From Candidatus Undinarchaeales archaeon (lineage in GTDB: Archaea; SpSt-1190; JASMDC01): a DNA stretch of 44,408 nucleotides. The stretch spans positions 1 to 44,408 of the forward strand of contig JASMDC010000028.1 in the NCBI GenBank assembly GCA_030753015.1. The letters are read 5' to 3'. The position numbers were made by a program, and so were the translations under genes. The notes under the pieces are model-generated. The model had not been told where the DNA came from. It made no database searches and saw nothing but the letters and a program-made list of their open reading frames with translations. Positions within the stretch are counted from its first letter, which is position 1; every line of letters starts with the position of its first letter. Shown piece after piece: positions 26,079-35,200 of this stretch.

Positions 26079-27080
26079 TTATCGAGGTCCCGGCCCGCCA
26101 TTCTCAGGACGATGATCCCAGACGACCGTCAGCCCTGCAAGCGCGGCCACGGCCGTCGTGACAAGGAAGGAGGCGAACGCCGCGGCGACGGCGACCTCGG
26201 GCTTGACGTCATACGCTCCGAAAGCGAACATGGCGGTCCCCTCGCGTACGCCCAGGGAGGCGATGGTGAGTGGTACTGACTTCACCAGCACGACGATAGG
26301 AAGGACAGCGAGCGTCGTCCCGAGATTGAGGATGGCACCGAAGCCCAGGAGAAGGAAATGGAACTGCACCATCACCGTACCATATGCCAGCACCGTCAGA
26401 ATGAGCGTCTTGAACAGCACGCTCGTGGGGGGGGACACGACCGCCCCCTTGATCTCCTCCGGGAGCGAGCTCTCGCCCACCCATGGGAGCAGCTCGAGAG
26501 CGGCGGCGGAGCGGGTTACGGCTGCGAACGGTCTGGCCAAGAACGCCAGGGCCAGTGCGGCCACAACGACGTAGGCAGCAGTAAGCGCAGGGGGTACGAT
26601 AGAGAGCCCGAACACGATCCCGAGGATCACCACCACGAGTACGTCCATGGCCTTGTCAACGGCGACGAGGGTGACCATCTTGCTCCTGTCGCCCTCGAAC
26701 TGACTCGCCCGGGCCACCTCGCCCACCCTACCAGGCGTCAGTACACCAACGCTCATCCCTACCATAAAGGACCGGACGCTCTTCTTGAAGCTCACGTCCC
26801 TCACCGTCCTGGCGAGCATGTGCCACTTGGCCGCCTTGAGGAGTAGGAAGACCGGTGCAAGAGCACAGGCTATACCAAGATGGAGCCCCCGTATCCGCAG
26901 TCCGGAGTCGGTGAAGACACCGAGGTCGATGGAAGAGAGCACGACACCGACGACGAGGACGGTGAGCAAAGTCCGCACGATGGTCCCCGACCGACCGGAA
27001 CTCTCCTTGACCGGTGCTTTCGCAGCATCCAGTCTGTCATCATCGTCCACGGGACTCGCCTGTTCTCTGATGTACGACAT
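26079..27080 (-). CDS. Flippase-like integral membrane protein (lysylphosphatidylglycerol synthase TM-region / UPF0104 family)
   Basis: About 333 residues from ATG 27080 (MSYIREQASPVDDDD). GTG 27050 is a possible alternative, since the AT-rich box at 27089-27097 is only 10-16 nt from the ATG. The product has about eight hydrophobic helices and the family hallmarks: an early KAAKWHMLAR segment, then GVLTPGRVGEVAR, and later VPLTIASLGVREG. This family is the membrane half of bacterial MprF and occurs alone in archaea near lipid and glycan genes, where it is suspected of moving lipid-linked substrates. No transport has been shown for this protein. Located just before the glycosyltransferase operon on the same strand, it may flip a lipid or lipid-linked sugar used there. 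Confidence 0.82.
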   Translation of the reverse strand: MSYIREQASPVDDDDRLDAAKAPVKESSGRSGTIVRTLLTVLVVGVVLSSIDLGVFTDSGLRIRGLHLGIACALAPVFLLLKAAKWHMLARTVRDVSFKKSVRSFMVGMSVGVLTPGRVGEVARASQFEGDRSKMVTLVAVDKAMDVLVVVILGIVFGLSIVPPALTAAYVVVAALALAFLARPFAAVTRSAAALELLPWVGESSLPEEIKGAVVSPPTSVLFKTLILTVLAYGTVMVQFHFLLLGFGAILNLGTTLAVLPIVVLVKSVPLTIASLGVREGTAMFAFGAYDVKPEVAVAAAFASFLVTTAVAALAGLTVVWDHRPENGGPGPR

Positions 27081-27084
27081 CCAA

Positions 27085-27097
27085 TTATATAATATAC
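27085..27097. promoter_or_regulatory. Shared AT-rich divergent promoter
   Basis: The island TTATATAATATAC reads as a TATA box on both strands. On the plus strand TTATATAA starts exactly 30 nt before ATG 27115, giving a leaderless lipoprotein mRNA. On the minus strand TATATTATA would start the flippase-like gene's transcript near 27066, just inside the ATG 27080 version, which is why that start is uncertain. Confidence 0.5.
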
Positions 27098-27114
27098 GCT
27101 CGCCGTTCATGTGC

Positions 27115-28719
27115 ATGGTGCGCCGTGCCATCCTCCTCATCGTGGCTCTGGCCCTCGTGGCCGGATGTCTCGGTGAGCGCACGGATGCAGGCCAAAGTAT
27201 ATGCGGGAACGGTGTGCGCGAAGCTGGGGAGGCATGCGACGGTTCTGATCTAGGCGACTGCATCGCCTGCGACATGGACCCGACCATCAATCCGGAACAA
27301 TGCGTATGCGCCGGTTACTGCGGCGACGACATTATCCAAGAGCCCAATGACGACAACGTCACAGAACGATGCGACGGTACGGACGCAGAGCTCTGCCCTG
27401 GTGAATGTCTCGATGACTGCAGCTGCCCCGGAATCCCTGTGAAGTCGTCCTGCCCCATACTGTACGCCTCGGACGGCGAGGGTTTCACCTTCATCACCGA
27501 TATGGTCGGTAACGGTGTGGTGGGCTTCCCACTCACCCCTGACCTGACGAAGTACCATGATCCCGTGGAATGGATCCTCCTACCACCGGGCCTCCCTTAC
27601 GAGCATGACGGGATCCTCGAGCTCCGGGTTGTGGAGCAGCTTGCCGAGATCACATTCCTCGACGGGATCGAGCTGGTTGCCGTCGACCATCCTGCGGGCA
27701 CATCGGCCTTCCCCATCGAGGGTGTACGGATGTTCCCACCCTACCTTCCCGAGGGTATCGTGCTCGCGGACGACCTGCGGCCACCTGTTGTCATGACCGA
27801 TGATGCCGGACGCGACCTGTCGTCACTGCTCACGGCCGTCGACGGACGGTACGCCCCTGTCGAGACCATGCCCTACGAGGGTTTCGCGGAACCACACACT
27901 CTGATCATCGACGTGGGTGATGTGACCGGTGCGGACCGCGTGCTCCTATTTCTCACCGGCGGAACGCGCTACCCACAGGCCTACTCCACCATCCCGGCCT
28001 GGAACGACGGGATACGGATGGTCCTGCCCACCGTCCAGGTCCCCGACAGCGCGGGAGGATGGCGGACAGTGATGGAGAACGCCCCGTTCCCCGCCGGTCT
28101 CCCCTCAAAGACGGTCACCCTCGACCTCACAGGACTTATAGATCCCGCTGACACCAAGGTCCGCATCCTCACAGGACTCGTTGCCTACTGGGACCGCGTG
28201 GTGGTCTCGACCGGACCGCCCCACGCATCACCCGTTATCACTCACTTGTCGCCGGTCAAGGCCAAGCTCGAGTATCGCGGTTTCCCTGCCCCACTGCCAC
28301 CCAAGGGCCCCTTTCCGCAGTATGACTACGGGAGCGACTGGCAGGGGCCAGATGTGCCTTCCGTAGCAGGTGACCTGACACGGTACGGCGACGTGCTCCC
28401 CCTCATGGCCCCCGGTGATGACATGTTCACCGTCATGGGCCCTGGTGACGAGGTGGCGGTTTCCTTCGACGCAGGCGACCTCCCGCCATTGGCCGAGGGC
28501 TCGGTGCGCACCTTCATGGTCAGGGCGGACCTGTTCTTCAAGGAGCTGTACGAGGAATCACCGGTTTATGACACGGTGGCACCGCTGCCGTTCCACGGTA
28601 TGTCCACGTACCCACCACCGGGGGGAGAGAGCTACCCGTCCGACCAGAGGCATCAGGATTATCAGGCTGTGTACAACACTCGACCTTTCGGAGCCCTCAG
28701 GTCCACACCCCGGGGATGA
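27115..28719 (+). CDS. Lipoprotein with Cys-rich head and CRTAC-tail-like beta domain
   Basis: The protein has 534 residues from ATG 27115; ATG 27109 two codons earlier is possible. LLIVALALVAGC is a lipoprotein signal. Residues about 25-105 are Cys-rich (CGNGVREAGEACDG, CAGYCGDDI). From about residue 110, CPILYASDGEGFTFITDM and then VDHPAG resemble a beta-rich domain that I know from bacterial CRTAC/ASPIC-UnbV- and TPR-containing secreted proteins, where it also starts with a C-x-x-LY-x-x-DG-x-x-F pattern; this is recall, not a search. The C-terminus has Pro/Tyr-rich stretches. It should be lipid-anchored outside. Its 3' end overlaps the convergent radical SAM gene by 23 bp. Function unknown. 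Confidence 0.82.
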   Translation: MVRRAILLIVALALVAGCLGERTDAGQSICGNGVREAGEACDGSDLGDCIACDMDPTINPEQCVCAGYCGDDIIQEPNDDNVTERCDGTDAELCPGECLDDCSCPGIPVKSSCPILYASDGEGFTFITDMVGNGVVGFPLTPDLTKYHDPVEWILLPPGLPYEHDGILELRVVEQLAEITFLDGIELVAVDHPAGTSAFPIEGVRMFPPYLPEGIVLADDLRPPVVMTDDAGRDLSSLLTAVDGRYAPVETMPYEGFAEPHTLIIDVGDVTGADRVLLFLTGGTRYPQAYSTIPAWNDGIRMVLPTVQVPDSAGGWRTVMENAPFPAGLPSKTVTLDLTGLIDPADTKVRILTGLVAYWDRVVVSTGPPHASPVITHLSPVKAKLEYRGFPAPLPPKGPFPQYDYGSDWQGPDVPSVAGDLTRYGDVLPLMAPGDDMFTVMGPGDEVAVSFDAGDLPPLAEGSVRTFMVRADLFFKELYEESPVYDTVAPLPFHGMSTYPPPGGESYPSDQRHQDYQAVYNTRPFGALRSTPRG

Positions 28720-29905
28720 TCTCCCCGCATGATGGGCACACGTTGCTGTTCATGAGGTTCTTTATGACCTCGACACCCTCGCGCTCCACTACTGTGATAC
28801 CGCATTTCGGGCAGACCGTGTCCGCGATGCTCGCTCCTGGAATATTCCCAATATAGACGTAGTTGAGGCCCTCTTCCAGGGCAATGTTGCGTGCTTTGGT
28901 AAGGGTCAGCAGTGGTGTCAATGGGAGCGTATCGAGCTTGTATTCGGGGAAGAACCGCATGAAATGGAGAGGGACATCGGGGCCGAGGCTCTCCATGATC
29001 CATTTCGACATGTTCCGTACCATGTCCATGTCATCGGAGAATGTCGGAACGATGAGGTTGGGTATCTCCAGCCAAACGCCCTTCTCCTGGAGCAGCTCAC
29101 ATGTATCGAGCACGGGCTGGAGCGTCCCGCCACAAACCTCCGCGTAGAACTTATCAGTAAAGCCCTTGACGTCGATGCTGGCGCCGGAGGTCACGGGGAT
29201 GAGCTCCTCCAAGGGCTCGGGATTGATGTACCCATTAGATTTCAGCAATGTCGCGAGCCCTGCCGCACGGGCCACCTTGAACACATCATAGACGTACTCG
29301 AAGAGCACCGACGGATCTGTGTAGGTGAAGGTTATGGCGGAAACTCCCAGTGACTTCGCATTCTCCACCGCCTGGAGGGGCGAGAGCAGTTCGTTGTCGG
29401 TCTCGTCCGGGCCTTTCTGCGAGATCTCCCAGTTCTGGCAGTTGAGGCAGCGGAAGTTGCATCCCGCGATCGCAAGGGAGAGCGTCGTGGTGCCAGGTTT
29501 GAAGTGATAGAAAGGCGCCTGCTGCATGGAATCCTGGTTGATCGAGCATGGATTGCCGTAGGCAAGAGTATAGAGCTTCCCGTCCCGGTTCAACCGGGTG
29601 CGGCAGATACCGCGTCCATCGGGCGCGAGGTTGCATAGGTTCGGGCACAGCCCGCATCGGACGAAGTCGTCAGGTCCTGGCGTCGCCCAGCGGGCCTCTT
29701 TGAGCATGACCTCCTGCCCAGAACCTCGCGACGAAGGGATGGGGATGTCCTGTGGTGTGACGGGATCCGCGACGCCCGCGTCTAGGAGCATCTTGATCAT
29801 CGCTGTGGTGAGGCAGAATCCTCCACCGTATATGAGGCCTTTCTTGATGAACTCCCTACGGTCGACGGATTCGTCGGGCGAGGACTCACTGCGGCCGTCC
29901 TTCAA
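28697..29905 (-). CDS. AmmeMemoRadiSam-type radical SAM enzyme with Tat-like signal
   Basis: The protein has 402 residues. The radical SAM motif is C149-C153-C156 (AGCNFRCLNCQNW). N-terminal cysteines C84, C87, C91 and C101 (CGLCPNLC...GRGIC) and the body match the AmmeMemoRadiSam radical SAM family, related to pyruvate-formate-lyase activators. A C-terminal pair CPKCG/CPSCG (about 368-397) looks like a zinc ribbon or rubredoxin-like knuckle. Unusually, residues 15-31 (DRREFIKKGLIYGGGFC) are a good twin-arginine motif plus a short hydrophobic stretch, suggesting export or membrane tethering after cofactor loading. The start is TTG 29905, the only candidate that keeps the RR motif; no strong SD is visible. 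It follows the 707-residue surface protein by 32 bp and probably shares its transcript. The AMMECR1 and Memo partners are not in the window. Confidence 0.85.
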   Translation of the reverse strand: MKDGRSESSPDESVDRREFIKKGLIYGGGFCLTTAMIKMLLDAGVADPVTPQDIPIPSSRGSGQEVMLKEARWATPGPDDFVRCGLCPNLCNLAPDGRGICRTRLNRDGKLYTLAYGNPCSINQDSMQQAPFYHFKPGTTTLSLAIAGCNFRCLNCQNWEISQKGPDETDNELLSPLQAVENAKSLGVSAITFTYTDPSVLFEYVYDVFKVARAAGLATLLKSNGYINPEPLEELIPVTSGASIDVKGFTDKFYAEVCGGTLQPVLDTCELLQEKGVWLEIPNLIVPTFSDDMDMVRNMSKWIMESLGPDVPLHFMRFFPEYKLDTLPLTPLLTLTKARNIALEEGLNYVYIGNIPGASIADTVCPKCGITVVEREGVEVIKNLMNSNVCPSCGEIIPGVWT

Positions 29906-29937
29906 GCTATCTGGTTCCGCATCGGCCTTGGATACGA

Positions 29938-32061
29938 CTATCCCCCCTCGCGCACGATGAAGATGGTCGCGATGAGGATCGTCGATAGGAACATGGCAAG
30001 GACCGTCGTGTTGACCTCTCGCGGTGCAGCGCCCGCTTCATTGAGCACTCCCAGGGCATCCCCCATGAAGGTCAGTGCCGTGGCGTTCAATGTGGCAGCC
30101 CGGTCGATCCGCCCGAGCCCCGCCTCATACACGGCCTGAAGGTAGGCCATGCGTGCCGCTGTCAATGCGAGCCTTGCTTTGGGGAACGTCCTCGCGCGCC
30201 TGTCTAAGTCATCCAGGATCCGCCCCTTTTCCGCAAGCTCGAGCCCCATGTTTGCGATATCACATTTGATATCCACGGTGAGGGGTAGGCCGATGGCGTA
30301 GTCACCGGTGCTCGCCCGGACCGTCAGGGGCATCTCACGACAGGGGAACATGTCGGGAACGGACACCTTGAGCTCCATCCTAGCCTCGCCCCCTGCAGGC
30401 AGGGACGAGGGTACAGTGCTGATGTTAGCAATGCTCTGTGGTGTTCCCGGGGGCGTGATTATGTCAGTTGTTATGTCCAATGGTGTGTCGCCTTCGTTCA
30501 GGAGAGTGAGTAGGAGCGAAGCGATACCTCCCTGGGGCACGACCATGGCCCCGGTCGCATCCGCTGAAAGGGTGAGTGGCTTTAATGATGTGAAGGGGAT
30601 CAGATAGCGTGAACGGCAGCAGAAGTCACCTTCTGCACAGGACAGAAATGGAGTGAAGTGGTCGCGACTGACGCACACGCGAAGTAATTGGAAGCCGGAG
30701 CTCTCGGGAAGATTGAGCACTCCGTCGCTAGGTAGTTCCAGCGCCTTCCCATCAAGGAATGCATTAACCTTCGTGTCCGGCACGTTATAATCGTTGGCGT
30801 CAGTGGCGTTATATGCGATCGTATAGACGCCCGGACCGGTGGCCTCGACATCTAGCTTAAGGTCCAACCTTGCCGTCATGGATATATAGGTGACGCCCTT
30901 TGCCAAGGCCTCGCTCTTCCGGGCCGCCAGAATGAGGTAGTTCCCCCCGATCCCCTTGGGTTCGATCGACGCTGTGAATAGCCCGCCCGATGTGGTGTTT
31001 AGCGTATGACTCTTGCCCTCGAACCGTGCGATGACCGTGGCATCCTGCACACGGTGGAGTGTCCTGTTGACGACCATCACCGTGACGGGAATATGCATCT
31101 TTCTCGGGTACCGGTTGAACCAGAGCGGACGGAGCGTCGTATCAAGGATGGCGAGCTCGCCCCCCGAGACATCTAGGCTCGTACATCCCCGTGCGTTCTC
31201 ACTGCAGATCTCACCCCTAGACGCGTCGCATGTGATCCAGCCGTCGGCTGGAGGTAGGACGCACACGTTCCGGTTCATGTCGCAGCGAGCCGGCATATAG
31301 AGCGAGCCGACGCGCTCGCCAGCATCCGCGTCCAAGAAGACACATCTTCCGAAGGGTGCGCATTGGCTATCATCGAGGCAGCATACCTCACCCTCTGGAC
31401 AGCAGACGCCGTTCTCCGACCTGCTCCCCGGTTCACACAGACCCAGTAGGTCGGGCCGCTGTACAGCGATTCGCTGGTCGTCGCGGGCCTGACCGATGAC
31501 AGCCAGGTCAGGCTCTTGAGCACAGTCTCCCGGTGAGAGCTCGACGGGGATTTCGAGCCGCTTGGTCTCGCTCGCACCGTTCTTGAGCGTGAAGAGGAGC
31601 GTACAGTTCCCCGTACGGTATCCCGTCTTTATGTCCACCACGGCCGTGTACAAACCGCTACGGGTCTCATAGCCCTTGCCAACGGAGAAGACGATAGGAG
31701 ATGGTGTCAGTGACTGGCAAGTCCCATGCTCCACCTCGGGTGCGGGCACCACCTCGAGCTTGAACGTGCGCGGAGAGCACGCCTGCCTGTCCATGATGCG
31801 GATGTTCACCTCGACAGTGATGTCCATCCGCTTGTAGGCCACGTCCATGAGAGGGTCCTCGGGGGTGACGTATCCTTGGTCGTCGTCAAGGTACATACCT
31901 GCCATCCACTGGACCGACCATTCATGCTCGGTGCACCGGGGAAGAGCGGTCGTTGTGACGATGAGGAGAAGGAAGGTCGCAGCAAGCGTCCAGAGCGGCC
32001 GTGAGCGTCCCCCATTTGCTCCAATGTGGCATATATTCTTCCACATCATTATGAGGGACAC
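29938..32061 (-). CDS. Membrane-anchored Cys/Ig-domain protein, short paralogue of the giant protein's C-terminal half
   Basis: The protein has 707 residues from GTG 32061, leaderless, exactly 30 nt from TTTTAAAG. Residues 24-40 are the signal peptide core. Residues about 45-185 are beta-rich; 200-300 is the Cys module (NGVCCPEGEVCC, also CDMNRNVC and GEICSENARGC); 305-500 are Ig-like domains ending in the signature CVS..F..SCAEGDFCCR; 500-600 are a further Ig/CARDB-like domain; 605-683 is a helical coiled segment; 684-703 is a membrane helix. The same order occurs in the giant protein at 7461-17402 minus the calcium repeats, so the two are paralogues by gene duplication with loss or gain of N-terminal domains. 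It is probably co-expressed with the Tat-signal radical SAM gene downstream. Extracellular structural role inferred. Confidence 0.87.
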   Translation of the reverse strand: MSLIMMWKNICHIGANGGRSRPLWTLAATFLLLIVTTTALPRCTEHEWSVQWMAGMYLDDDQGYVTPEDPLMDVAYKRMDITVEVNIRIMDRQACSPRTFKLEVVPAPEVEHGTCQSLTPSPIVFSVGKGYETRSGLYTAVVDIKTGYRTGNCTLLFTLKNGASETKRLEIPVELSPGDCAQEPDLAVIGQARDDQRIAVQRPDLLGLCEPGSRSENGVCCPEGEVCCLDDSQCAPFGRCVFLDADAGERVGSLYMPARCDMNRNVCVLPPADGWITCDASRGEICSENARGCTSLDVSGGELAILDTTLRPLWFNRYPRKMHIPVTVMVVNRTLHRVQDATVIARFEGKSHTLNTTSGGLFTASIEPKGIGGNYLILAARKSEALAKGVTYISMTARLDLKLDVEATGPGVYTIAYNATDANDYNVPDTKVNAFLDGKALELPSDGVLNLPESSGFQLLRVCVSRDHFTPFLSCAEGDFCCRSRYLIPFTSLKPLTLSADATGAMVVPQGGIASLLLTLLNEGDTPLDITTDIITPPGTPQSIANISTVPSSLPAGGEARMELKVSVPDMFPCREMPLTVRASTGDYAIGLPLTVDIKCDIANMGLELAEKGRILDDLDRRARTFPKARLALTAARMAYLQAVYEAGLGRIDRAATLNATALTFMGDALGVLNEAGAAPREVNTTVLAMFLSTILIATIFIVREGG

Positions 32062-32083
32062 TAACTATACTAGGCTGTCCGGC

Positions 32084-32091
32084 CTTTAAAA
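32084..32091 (-). promoter_or_regulatory. TATA-like box for the 32061-28697 transcript
   Basis: TTTTAAAG on the minus strand starts 30 nt before GTG 32061, predicting a leaderless mRNA. The 167-bp divergent region 32062-32228 otherwise shows no gene. Confidence 0.6.
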
Positions 32092-32172
32092 CTTAACCGA
32101 TACTGATCTCTTAACGTGTAAATGCAGATTAACATCACATACAGCTATGACATCGAAGATCTGTCGCCAACC

Positions 32173-32180
32173 TATTTATA
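32173..32180 (+). promoter_or_regulatory. TATA-like box for the 2,108-aa surface protein
   Basis: TATTTATA lies about 54 nt before ATG 32229, which would leave a leader of about 25 nt with GAGGGG 12 nt before the start. A weaker GATAATCT at 32197 would instead give a leaderless start. The choice is not resolved by sequence alone. Confidence 0.45.
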
Positions 32181-32228
32181 CCAGCGTGACGAAAGGATAA
32201 TCTGGATAGTGAGGGGACTATCATCGAT

Positions 32229-35200
32229 ATGAAAAGGCAGCGGCAGGTCATCCAATTCGGTATCCTCGCCCTTCTCGTGCTCAGCCTTGGTACCGGTGCT
32301 TCAGTGAGGTTAGCCAACTGGGAGGAGGCCGAGTACTTACAGAACGGCGAATGGGCGTTGACCATGCCGGTCCAGGACTACCGTGTTACAGGGATCTCGG
32401 CTAAAGCACGGTTCAAGGGGAACCTGGACGGAATAAACGACACCACAGCCGACTGCGCAGTGCAGGAGGAAAAGGTCATCATCACTACCAACGGTGATGA
32501 GATCGGTCGGTTCGGCGATTATGGGGATACGTTGACGTGCGTGGCCAACGAGGTACCCATAAGCTGCTGCCCTATGTGCGATGCTTGGCGAAAGGAAGAG
32601 ACGTTCGACATTCCCCTGCCCGCATGCCGGTTCGCTGAGGACAAGATCTTGCTGGGATTTGCCCTCACACCTCGGGACGAGTGGGCGAGCGCCTGCCCGA
32701 CCGACGCCTGCGTGGGGACGTTCGACTGTCGGACGGGCTCCTTCAAGGTCCGGCTGTTCGTAGAGGTCACCTACGAGGAAATCTCCACCGAAGTGTGCGA
32801 CGGTATCGACAACGACTGTAACGGCGATATCGACGATGGTGAGATATGCACTGGCGGCTTCGAATGTGTCGAAGGTGAGTGCTCGACCACCGAATGCGCC
32901 ACAGGTCGCTTCCTGTGCGATGGACGGTGCGAACTCGCTCCCGGCAAGTGCTGTGACGGTATCTGGTTCGTCGGGGGTGGATGTTGTGGCGATGAGGACT
33001 GTACCGGAGTTCAATACTGCGACGACGACCACCTCTGCAAGGAACCTGAGTGTACCGATACCGCACACTGCCCCGGAAATTTCCGATGCACCGATCATCT
33101 GTGCTCCGATACCGAGTGTAGGACGGGCCACACCCGATGTGGAGCGGTGTGCGATCAACTCCCTGGCGTTTGCTGTGAGAACGTGTGGAACGCCGGTGGT
33201 GACTGCTGCCATGACGGCGGTTGTGCCGGTGAGAACATATGTGGTGCGGACCATCGCTGCACACAGCCGGAGTGCACCGCTACGAGCCCGTGTGCCAGTA
33301 ACTTCAGGTGCCTCGATGGTCGCTGCTCGAGCACGGAGTGCAGTACCGACCACGCCCTATGCGGTTTCACCTGTGGCCCTATACCGGGGGTCTGCTGTGA
33401 TAATACGTGGTTCACGGATGGCGACTGCTGCGATGACGATAATTGCCGCACCGACCAGTACTGCGGGGCCGACCATGTGTGCAGCGCGTACACCTGCTCG
33501 GTCTCCACCCCCTGCCCCGGTGTGCTAAGGTGCGTCGATGGCATCTGTATAGACCCTGCTAGGAACTTCGCACCGAACATCATGGTGGACAGCGGTGTTT
33601 CGGGGAAACAGCTCCATTCCGCCCTCGTCGGTCTCCGTGGAGGCGGTCTGCTCTCCATGTGGCAGGACGCCCGCACGAGCGATTACCACGTCCGCTCCTC
33701 GCAGGCATCACCTCCCGGCTACGAGTGGTCAACTTCGGTCCAGGTCGACTCTATCTCCTTCGGGGACCAGGGCCCGCCTTCAGTGGTGACTGGTCCCAGT
33801 GATCTCATGTTCGCTGCGTGGACTGGTAGGGACGGGAGCATACGGGCCGCGTACGTCGCACGTTCGACCGATAATGGAGCATCATGGGGGCCGTCAAGGG
33901 TCATCTCTGGGGACCTCGACAGCCCGAAGGACGCCGCCATCGCCCTCGGTGGAGGCCAGCTCACGGCCGTGTTCTCCGCTGTCGAATCAGGCTACCGTTC
34001 AGTGTACGCCGTGACCTCGAACAATTGGGGTGCGAGCTGGTCGAGCCCTTTCCTGATCGCGTCCGGTGAGTCCGCTCGTGTCGGGATCCCATCCGTGGCG
34101 ATCGATGCCGATATGGTCGCTGTCGTGGTGTGGGAGGAGGGTTCCTCGCTCTCGGAGGCCATCTATACAGCACGGTCCACCGATGGCGGCAGATCGTGGA
34201 GCGAACGGTCGCGCGTGGACCCCGCACCGAGCCCTTGGCAGATCCGTCCTACGCTCCTGGCCGCAAGGGACGGGGGATTCCACCTTGCCTGGGACGAGGA
34301 GTATGACATCTACACGAGCCAGAGCAATGACGCGGGCCTGACCTGGAGTACCAAGGTCCTCGTGTTCGATGCCTCGCACGGGTGGCGCGCCGAACCTATG
34401 CTCGCCGTGGCGGGCAACGGCAACGCCTATGTGGTCTGGGACAGCTATTACGACATCTATACCGCTTACATACCGAAGGGGGGTACGAAGTGGACTGAAC
34501 CTGCACGTGTGGATGATTCGCCCGAGGGCACACAGCAGCGTCGACCGGCCTTGGCCGTTGACTCGGAGGGCGTCGTCCATGTGGCATGGGAGGACAATCG
34601 GAACGGTGAGTACGCTGTCCACTACAGTCTATCGACTCCGTGCAAGCCCGGATTCACGTTCTGTGAGGCCCGGTGCATCCCCTCGACCGAGGGGAGATGC
34701 TGCGGGGGGATATGGCGCGTCGGTGCCGAGTGCTGCTGGCATGAGGAATGCGAGAGCGGTCATGCGTGCGACCGGTATTCGTGCTCCAGCACCCTGTGCG
34801 CACCAGGTTTCGTTTCCTGCGAGGGTGCTTGCCTCAGGCTTCCCGGTGCGTGCTGTGGAGGGGTCTGGAAGGGAAGTGCCGAGTGCTGCACTGACGACGA
34901 CTGCACCAGGGGCGGCACATGCGACGCCTCGCTCCAGTGCATCGGAGGTGAACCTGTTGGACCTACTCCCATCCCTACAGCGGATCCTTCGGCATCACCG
35001 TCCGCCACACCGTCCACGACCACCCCACCGGGCGGTTCGCCAGGGCCCACGGCTACCACCTCACCCTCGAGCACGCCCACGTCCACTCCGGACCCTTCCG
35101 CGTCCCCCACGGTGACGACATCCCCCACACCCACACCGGGCGCAACCACCACGCCCGGCCCCACAGCTGCACCAACACCCACTCCGACACCTGCCTCCGA

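Noticed and set aside
33700-34630. Active sialidase
   Set aside because: Asp-box-like elements are present, but I see no arginine triad or other catalytic pattern; Asp boxes are structural and occur in many non-enzymatic propellers.
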